Source: Epithemia pelagica (Eukaryota > Bacillariophyta > Bacillariophyceae > Surirellales > Surirellaceae). Taken from it: 64,000 nt of DNA. The position numbers and the translations under genes are program-made. The notes beneath the pieces are model-generated. The model was given only the letters and a program-made list of their open reading frames with translations, was not told where the DNA came from and ran no database searches. The stretch is taken from NCBI GenBank assembly GCA_946965045.2, contig OX337239.1:2356001-2420000 (forward strand). The letters are read 5' to 3'. Numbering within the stretch: position 1 is the first letter of the stretch; each line of letters opens with the position of its first letter. Positions 57,642 to 64,000 of this stretch are shown piece after piece.

Positions 57642-59006
57642 CCCTCGGTATCAGTGTCCACTGCTTAGCTGTTTTTTGTCTGTGCCACCTTCACAGGTTC
57701 CCAAGTGGACACAGCCAGCATTTTATGTTTTTCGTCTGTCTGTCTACCCAATAAAATTCCTCAGGGTTGGAGCAAGGCCAGCGTGCATGTGACAGTTGAC
57801 GGTTGGTGGTTGTCCTCTGGTCACCACGATTCAAATTTTTTGGGCAACCCTCCCGTCCTCGTCTGTCACAAAACACCAAAAACCGAGCCAAATGCTTGAC
57901 CATGACGTGAGGTGAGAACAATGGATGCAACATGCTGGGCTGAACCTGAACTGCTTCTCACTTCTCACTTCTCACTACTGTGGCTTATTTCTAATCTTCT
58001 TGTTTCTTTTTCTTTCTTCTCACTCATCACTGCTGCAATCTTTCCTCTTGTTCATGCATGATCCTTTGGCTTGTCTCTTGTTGAACAAGTAGACTAGGAA
58101 CAAGCCGCTTGATGTCAACTGGAGTATCTTACCCGTCTCATTTGTTGATGTAGGAGTAATTGTTTTGTTGTTTGATTGTTGGTTGGTTGCTTTCATGTCT
58201 TCTGTAGGATAGATGATTCACTATCGTCATAGGTTGTAGCATCATCTCATTTCTCAATGACCGAACACTTTGTTCTTTTTGCTTCAAATAGATGGGAAGC
58301 CCTCTTGCTCTTGCCACACCCTACTTCCCATGTCTATCAGTTCATAGAGTCATAAGTTGTAGCTGTAGCGTGTGAGAGCTGCTTGTGTTCATGGTGAAAC
58401 TGAGAGTGATTGCCATGCTCAAAACAGAAAAGAGATCTGCAACGAATTCAGAATGCACTGAACTCTACGAATGAATAGCACTTGAGTTCTATTTCTACTC
58501 CTAGTATATAAAGAAAACAATGTCTGCAGTCTGTTTATGAATCGAATGAAAGTTATCAAAAATCCGTCATTTCGACATGTAGAATGGCACGTAATGAGCT
58601 ACCCAGAGACACAACAGATGATCGCCTCTCTTCCCATGAGCAGAGCAAACAAAAGTGACAAGTGTCAGTGATCAGTGAGCATGAGCTATGTATTTGTCAT
58701 GGCAATTGGCAGCGGATCACACTCACCTGGAATGCCATTCGTACGGTGTGCTTCGGCAACAAGAGAAAAGAATTGTGTGCTTGTCATTATGAATTATGGA
58801 GCAACCAGCAGTTATCCACGCACGGCCGCTTGCTGGGCATGCGTCTGTTTCAAACTGTGAAAACTCCAGCTGGGTATGCGTGCCAATTTGCCATTTGATC
58901 ATTTCTATTTGTCTCAAAAGCAAAAAATGATGTCTGTGTCCACCTGGGAACCTAAAATGATGGCACAGACAAAAAACAGCTAAGCAGTGGACACTGATAC
59001 CGAGGG
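57642..59006. mobile_element. Candidate non-autonomous element with about 90-bp inverted repeats
   Basis: The arm 57642-57732 is the reverse complement of 58917-59006. The outer 46 bp, starting CCCTCGGTATCAG, match exactly and the rest matches with scattered differences. The 1.2 kb between the arms encodes nothing recognisable. No target-site duplication was found at the outer edges, so it may be a degenerate terminal-inverted-repeat element, a foldback element, or two inverted copies of a smaller repeat. Confidence 0.55.
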
Positions 59007-59845
59007 ATTCTATTGTGTCAACAAAAAGTAGAAGCAACCTGACTAATTTGGCAGCCTGACTAAATTTGGTGGGCGGAATTCTGGGGTCACCGCGATGCCA
59101 CCGTAGAAAACTTTGACAATTTATAACTTAACTTCTACTTAACCAATTTTGGAATTTGAGGTGTCATTCAAAAGCCCAGAACGAGATCTGTCGATTGGGC
59201 ACTTCAAAATGTGTTTTTGGCTGAAGGAAAGTTTAAATTGGTAGTCTAACTTAGCTACCTGCCCACACACAGTCTCGATCAGATTTGGTGCAGTCTAGCA
59301 AGAAACGACAATGACAAAGTCAGCATCCATCAAGGTAGCATGAATGCATAGTGTGTACCCAACAACTTCATTGTTGTCAACATGCTACCTTCAGCTCCAA
59401 CAGTATCATTATCATCACACAGACCTGATGATACACGCAGGAACCACTGTTGACATTCTCGCTGTGTCTTGTCCAGAAGGACTGGCATCTCGACTCCAAG
59501 GGAACCAGCAGTATGAACAAGAAGAACTTGATCCTGTCTATTGAGAAAGCCATGAAGGACATGAAAGACAATGAATAGGGGAGAAATCCGATTAATTAGT
59601 GTTATAGTGAGAAGTTACGTGTCAATTCACGTGATAGCCCGTATAACGTAAGGAGCACTTCGTATCCCAAGTCGCACGCATGCACCACTTTCATGCCGTC
59701 GCGACCATCTAAGAATCCCAAAAACTCACTATAAGCCAAATAGTGGAAAGAGTTTTTGGTTAAATAATACGGTCGTTTGGCATCAAATTTCACTCTTGAG
59801 CATCTCTTCTCCATTGGAAGCCCAAAACGGAGTCCATATCATGTA

Positions 59846-59922
59846 TGTAACTCTGATGTAAGTATGCAAAAACTTTCTTCTATGTATCCAAATTGGATCC
59901 CCGACCTTGCATCAGAGTTACA
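59846..59922. repeat. Inverted repeat able to form a hairpin
   Basis: TGTAACTCTGATGTAAG (59846-59862) pairs with CTTGCATCAGAGTTACA (59906-59922), with 16 of 17 positions complementary and a 43-nt loop. Its function is unknown; it could be a small element remnant. Confidence 0.6.
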
Positions 59923-60240
59923 ATATTGTCTTTCATGCCCGTAAGTCCAACTGAAAGTGCCTCCAAATTATGAGAAAAAAAACCATGTCACGCTCGGCTT
60001 CCGTCCGAGATGGCATACTCACAATAATAATAATTCTACGTCTACGAATATAGTATTACGCAGTAGTCGCATGTTAATCGACAATTCCAAACTCTCCCTT
60101 CGACTCGATGAGATTGGGCCTCTCTCATCTTTTACAAGACGTCTCTTGATTTCGTAATGACCCGATTGACACATCCATCCAATCAATCGTCTCTCTCTGT
60201 ATCATAACCGGCCTCACGGTTTGATTGCGTTGACAGAGCC

Positions 60241-63200
60241 ATGATAACTCGATCTCAAACCACGACGAAACCAGGGAAAGAAGCAGCAACCACTCCAAAA
60301 GAACCCGACACCCCTCCACCTTCTCTTCGCCGCTCCTCCCGAATTGCTAAAGACCCTCCACCTCCCAAGGAACCTCCAGTCCCTTGCAAGGAACCTCCAC
60401 CCCCTCCCGAAGATCCTCCAGCACCTCCCAAAGAGCGTCTTGTCCCTCCCAAGGAACCTCCCGCCCCTTCACACCCTCTTCGGCGATCGTCCAGAATTGC
60501 TGAAGACTTACCGCCATCTCCCAATCTTCAAACTAGAGCCACCCGTCTGAACAAAGGCACGACGATATCCAACAGTTATGTCGAAAGGGAAAGGATTGCC
60601 AAGATTCGTAAGCAATTCAAGCACCACTACAAGAAGCCGTGTTCCGTTTTCGGTCTCGAACGAGAGGCCCGATATCGTGGTGGTTTTTTCTTCTGTCTAA
60701 ATTGCGAATATGCGGATAACAAGGAACGTGCCCAACCTCAACTCAAGGTCAATAGGTTCTCTGGTCTTTTCGGATGTGTTGCCGAGCACAAGAATGGTAT
60801 TTACCCAACAGACCGAATGATTGATGAGAAAAAAAGGAGACTCAAGAAACTTGCCGAACAACAGCGACAGAAAAAAGCCAAAGCCGACAAGGACGCCCAA
60901 CAAGAGATTGGTTCTCTTACAAATCCTGATTTATTGGAAGCAGAATCAAAACAATCAACACACGATCTCTCCGCCGAACCTTCTCCAACGAATCAAGGCC
61001 CAGAATGTCACTCACTTCAAGACAACGAATATGATGAATCCAGCAAACCCCCTTCACAACAGTCCATTTCGTTGACAGTCCCCAATGAACCAAATCTCAC
61101 ATTGGCTCAACCTGAAGAGGCGAATGTCCCCCCTCCTTCCATGAAGCATCCTCCCAATCCTTATGAAGACCAAGAATTTGTCAGTAGTCAGAAGAAACCC
61201 CCTCCTACCGGAACCAGTGATGCTCCCTCCAGCCAGACACTCATTCCACCACCAGATGACGACGGGGTTGAGTCAGACCGAATACCTGAAGACGATGGCT
61301 TCGAAGACACAATAGATAAGACTGTAATTCCCCGTAGTAGAAACGACCCTCCTGTGGATATCAATCGCGGTCTAACGATTCCACAGATCCTTGATCGATC
61401 TGACGCACCCCCGGAAACAACCACACCTTCAAACGAAGAACAAGAAGAAGAGAAGAAACAGTACACTGTTTCTCTGGTTAATGGACTGTTGTTGCAAGTC
61501 GAGTCCCTTAAAAAGAAGCTATCCAAAGAAGGACAAAGAAATGCAACTCTGAAGCGGCGTCTTTCCGAACAGCGGGCGAAAAACAAGTCGAGACTTGATC
61601 GTATATACTATCTCCAGAAAAAGACAGAACAATCTGGCCCAGATGGGATGGCTTCTCTTCCCTCTACCTGTTCCAAGGAAGAAAATGCTGAAATGATTAT
61701 CCGACACATCAAGGAAGTCATTCAATCTTCCGTGAAGAACCATCAAGTTGGTAGCCAAAGGTCCGACAAGTTTTTCAGAATGCTAACCAATATGCTTATG
61801 AATGACAACTTGCATGGAACGCAAGTTCGTGACATAATGGTTAAGGCTGTTTCCAACTATCTCAGGCAAACTTGTTTCTCACCTTTCCGTATTCTTCGGG
61901 AAATGGATACGACCGGTGGTGTTTTGAGTTTGTCAGGTCTTGAGATTTTGCGGAAGTGCGAGTCCGACGGGAGGAAGGGAGCCCATACAATGATCCCGAG
62001 TTCCGCGGCCATGAAGAAAGCCCAACAAGAAATAGAACGCTTTGCTGACACAATAGTTCCCTTCCATACCATTCGCAATACGAAAGACGGTTCGGAAGGA
62101 TTCATTTTCCGGGGGGCCGACACTATGAAAGGTGTTCTGAGATCCAATAATGCGTTGGAAGGTGAGGCGAAAGAAAGGGAACATACAGTGGCCTCGTGTA
62201 TGGATGGAGCCAGTCTTACTAGATCATTGGACCATACACTGGGTGGGGTCAAGTACAATGATATCTCCAACCCACTTCAACGGTCCCAGGCAGCTTGTGT
62301 CCCAACCTGTTGTGTCATTGGTCGGGAAAAGAAAAACACTGTACGCGGATTATTCTCTAGAATGTTGAAAGAAAACAAGGAAGCAGCCGAGACTGTACTC
62401 CCGAAAGCGTTCGGAATAAAAGAAGTGTACAATCCACTCAATGCCGATATGTCCTGTGATTTCAAAGTTTCAGACAAAGGAGGAGCGGTTAAAGTTGCGA
62501 AATATCCATGTGCCAAGTGTCACATTTCAAGTGATAACTTAACAAAGGGCCTGGAATCACCCGATGACTGCAAATGGTGTGATCACATGGACTACGCATC
62601 TACAGAAGATGGATGGATGTGTCGTCACTTTCCTATTTGCACCGACGACTATGTGCAAATCCGCAAGGACGAAATGAAAAAGTTCGAGAAGGACATGCCC
62701 CAGATCAAGGACCAGATTGAAGAAATATGGGCTAAGTCGAAAATTGCAATGAACAAGACAATGGACCCTAGAATGCCGGTCGATGAGATTCAGTTGAAAA
62801 CAGTCTCTTCAATTCACTTCGATGTGGCTCAGGCGTCAAACACTTTACAGAAGAGGTACTCTTCTTGGCTGAACCAGGATCTGGGTTTACGTAATTTGTC
62901 CGTAGATGGCAATGTGTTGGAACGACAGGATCGTTTACGACGCCAACTGATTTCGGAGTGGCAATATGTTGATTGCCATGATTGCGTCCGATTGTTCGGG
63001 GAAGGTACGGTCAGCACTGCACTTGTTATGGTCATGGATTCCATTCCCTGCATTCTCCACATGGAGATGCGAATGGGGCAGAAGATTTTGACTATGTGCT
63101 TCCGGACCGGGCTTATGAATGCCAAAAACAATCTACTTCCTTGGATTCAACGATCCAACCGTTCGTCTGTCGAGAAAAAATGCAAGTCCTTCCTTCGAGG

Positions 63201-64000
63201 AATCGAGCATTGCATCAATACCGAAATACTTGGAACAGGAAATCTCGCGTTCCAGTTTCAGATTCCATTCGAGGAAACCACGAAGACTATTGGGGTGGTT
63301 CAGATGAGCAATGTACAGATCCGACGTTTGATTGTCGACATCGAGAAACTCGTGGACAAGTGCATCGTGGATGAGGATGACATCTTCTTATGGAAGAGGG
63401 CAATGGAACACTACTCTGCCTCGTTCCAACTGCTGCGAATTCGGGAACCCATGACAAACGAGCAAATATTTGACTACCAGAAGCATGCTGATCTCTTCTA
63501 TCGCGACTGGATAGAGTTGTATGGTGACGATGGGATCACAAATTATGCCCACTACATTGGTAGTGGGCATATCGGGGAATATCTCCTACACTGGCGCAAC
63601 CTCACGAACCATTCCCAGCAAGGCTGGGAAGCGTTCAACTCCGCTTTTAAGAGCTTCTATTTCAATAGAACTCAGCGCGGAGGAGCAGTGAATAGAGGAA
63701 AAGGGGCACGCTCAAGGCTACGTCCCATGGCAAGATGGATCCAACGCCGCATGGTTTTCATGCTAGGTTACGACCTGGAAACCATGCGAGCCGAAATGGA
63801 TGCGAGGACTCCGGAAGAAGAAGAGAAGTTCAAAACGTGGGTGAGAGACAATGGCGGAACAATCAAATTCGGGCAGCTTGTTCGACACAACAAAAAAGCC
63901 AATGACGAATCCAAGGATGACGAAGATGAAGATGAGGAAGGACACAACAATACAGGCAATGACGAATCCAAGGATGACGAAGATGAAGATGAGGAAGGGG
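60241..64000 (+). CDS. Large uncharacterised protein, possibly transposase-derived; 3' end outside window
   Basis: The frame is open for 1253 codons from the ATG at 60241 to the window edge. The N-terminus repeats PPKEPP-like units and twice shows LRRSSRIA. A Cys-bearing basic domain follows (KHHYKKPCSVFG, FFFCLNCEYADNKE, FGCVAEHKNG), then a disordered Pro/Ser zone and a coiled coil near residues 405-455. The second half is globular: SCMDGASLTRSLDHTLGG (Asp655), a Cys/His cluster from 757 (CAKCH, CKWCDH, CRHFPIC), and a C-terminal block HSQQGWEAFNSAFKSFYFNRTQRGG (Glu1130) with KGARSRLRPMARWIQRR. An acidic tandem repeat follows. Uncharacterised proteins with such a C-terminal block occur in several eukaryotes. 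The spaced Asp/Glu and the zinc cluster suggest an RNase H-fold transposase, but this is inference. Confidence 0.72.
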   Translation, partial: MITRSQTTTKPGKEAATTPKEPDTPPPSLRRSSRIAKDPPPPKEPPVPCKEPPPPPEDPPAPPKERLVPPKEPPAPSHPLRRSSRIAEDLPPSPNLQTRATRLNKGTTISNSYVERERIAKIRKQFKHHYKKPCSVFGLEREARYRGGFFFCLNCEYADNKERAQPQLKVNRFSGLFGCVAEHKNGIYPTDRMIDEKKRRLKKLAEQQRQKKAKADKDAQQEIGSLTNPDLLEAESKQSTHDLSAEPSPTNQGPECHSLQDNEYDESSKPPSQQSISLTVPNEPNLTLAQPEEANVPPPSMKHPPNPYEDQEFVSSQKKPPPTGTSDAPSSQTLIPPPDDDGVESDRIPEDDGFEDTIDKTVIPRSRNDPPVDINRGLTIPQILDRSDAPPETTTPSNEEQEEEKKQYTVSLVNGLLLQVESLKKKLSKEGQRNATLKRRLSEQRAKNKSRLDRIYYLQKKTEQSGPDGMASLPSTCSKEENAEMIIRHIKEVIQSSVKNHQVGSQRSDKFFRMLTNMLMNDNLHGTQVRDIMVKAVSNYLRQTCFSPFRILREMDTTGGVLSLSGLEILRKCESDGRKGAHTMIPSSAAMKKAQQEIERFADTIVPFHTIRNTKDGSEGFIFRGADTMKGVLRSNNALEGEAKEREHTVASCMDGASLTRSLDHTLGGVKYNDISNPLQRSQAACVPTCCVIGREKKNTVRGLFSRMLKENKEAAETVLPKAFGIKEVYNPLNADMSCDFKVSDKGGAVKVAKYPCAKCHISSDNLTKGLESPDDCKWCDHMDYASTEDGWMCRHFPICTDDYVQIRKDEMKKFEKDMPQIKDQIEEIWAKSKIAMNKTMDPRMPVDEIQLKTVSSIHFDVAQASNTLQKRYSSWLNQDLGLRNLSVDGNVLERQDRLRRQLISEWQYVDCHDCVRLFGEGTVSTALVMVMDSIPCILHMEMRMGQKILTMCFRTGLMNAKNNLLPWIQRSNRSSVEKKCKSFLRGIEHCINTEILGTGNLAFQFQIPFEETTKTIGVVQMSNVQIRRLIVDIEKLVDKCIVDEDDIFLWKRAMEHYSASFQLLRIREPMTNEQIFDYQKHADLFYRDWIELYGDDGITNYAHYIGSGHIGEYLLHWRNLTNHSQQGWEAFNSAFKSFYFNRTQRGGAVNRGKGARSRLRPMARWIQRRMVFMLGYDLETMRAEMDARTPEEEEKFKTWVRDNGGTIKFGQLVRHNKKANDESKDDEDEDEEGHNNTGNDESKDDEDEDEEG
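63901..64000 (+). repeat. 57-bp tandem repeat in the 3'-terminal gene
   Basis: A 57-bp unit (19 codons, NDESKDDEDEDEEGHNNTG) at 63901-63957 is repeated from 63958 to the window edge. It encodes an acidic, probably disordered stretch. Confidence 0.85.

Larger units (their letters stand above)
57446..60240. other. Non-coding region with inverted repeats
   Basis: About 2.8 kb without a convincing gene on either strand. Its left end is the original upstream flank of the FkbM gene before the gypsy insertion. It contains the inverted pair at 57642/59006, CTTCTCACT-type short repeats near 57950-57980 and a hairpin at 59846-59922. The right end should hold the promoter of the gene at 60241. Confidence 0.6.

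Noticed and set aside
59602-59814. Small minus-strand ORF of 70 codons
   Set aside because: It is an isolated short frame in AT-rich non-coding DNA, without a recognisable motif or a neighbouring frame to support it.
1-64000. CRISPR arrays, operons, bacterial ribosome-binding sites, rRNA or tRNA genes
   Set aside because: No spaced direct-repeat arrays or convincing tRNA/rRNA sequence were seen. Introns, spacing and gene types are eukaryotic, so bacterial signals were not annotated.

Overview
The window looks like nuclear DNA of a photosynthetic stramenopile, most likely a diatom. This is inferred from three things: short GT-AG introns, N-terminal presequences that resemble the bipartite plastid signal (signal peptide followed by an ASAF-like junction), and proteins rich in Gln, Asn, Thr and Ser tracts. 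The DNA alternates between compact, mostly intronless host genes and large retroelements. By summing the delimited elements, close to half of the 64 kb is transposon-derived.

Layout. 0-2.6 kb: the 3' half of a carbamoyl-phosphate synthetase large-subunit gene, cut by the window edge. 2.8-15.1 kb: five host genes, namely a membrane-anchored methyltransferase-like protein, a GT14 glycosyltransferase, a pfkB kinase with one intron, a disordered protein, and a photolyase-like/alpha-beta hydrolase fusion. This block is flanked by an inverted repeat made from a copy of the CPSase 3' end (15.1-15.7 kb). 16.2-18.3 kb: an ankyrin-repeat protein. 19.0-38.5 kb: one MscS-type mechanosensitive channel gene, now a pseudogene. 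It is split by a full-length LINE (20.1-29.0 kb, 17-bp target duplication) and by a Copia element with identical LTRs (29.9-36.8 kb, 5-bp target duplication), and it also carries in-frame stops and a 34-bp frameshifting duplication. 39.0-41.3 kb: a RING-TPR-DnaJ protein. 41.4-46.8 kb: a second, 5'-truncated LINE with a 20-bp target duplication. 47.0-48.1 kb: an FkbM methyltransferase. 48.2-57.4 kb: a Ty3/gypsy element whose 3' LTR is split by a Penelope-like element carrying RT, a C-terminal GIY-YIG nuclease and 145-bp terminal direct repeats. 57.4-60.2 kb: non-coding DNA holding a pair of inverted repeats. 60.2 kb to the end: a long open frame for an uncharacterised, possibly transposase-derived protein that runs off the window.

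The host genes do not form a pathway. The methyltransferase-like, GT14 and FkbM proteins each have an N-terminal membrane segment and are plausible Golgi enzymes. The pfkB kinase and the photolyase-hydrolase fusion have plastid-type leaders. The strongest results are the nested-insertion history, the Penelope-like element, a PCNA-binding-type motif in LINE ORF1, and the uncharacterised 3'-terminal gene. All homology calls are from motifs read by eye; no database search was run.
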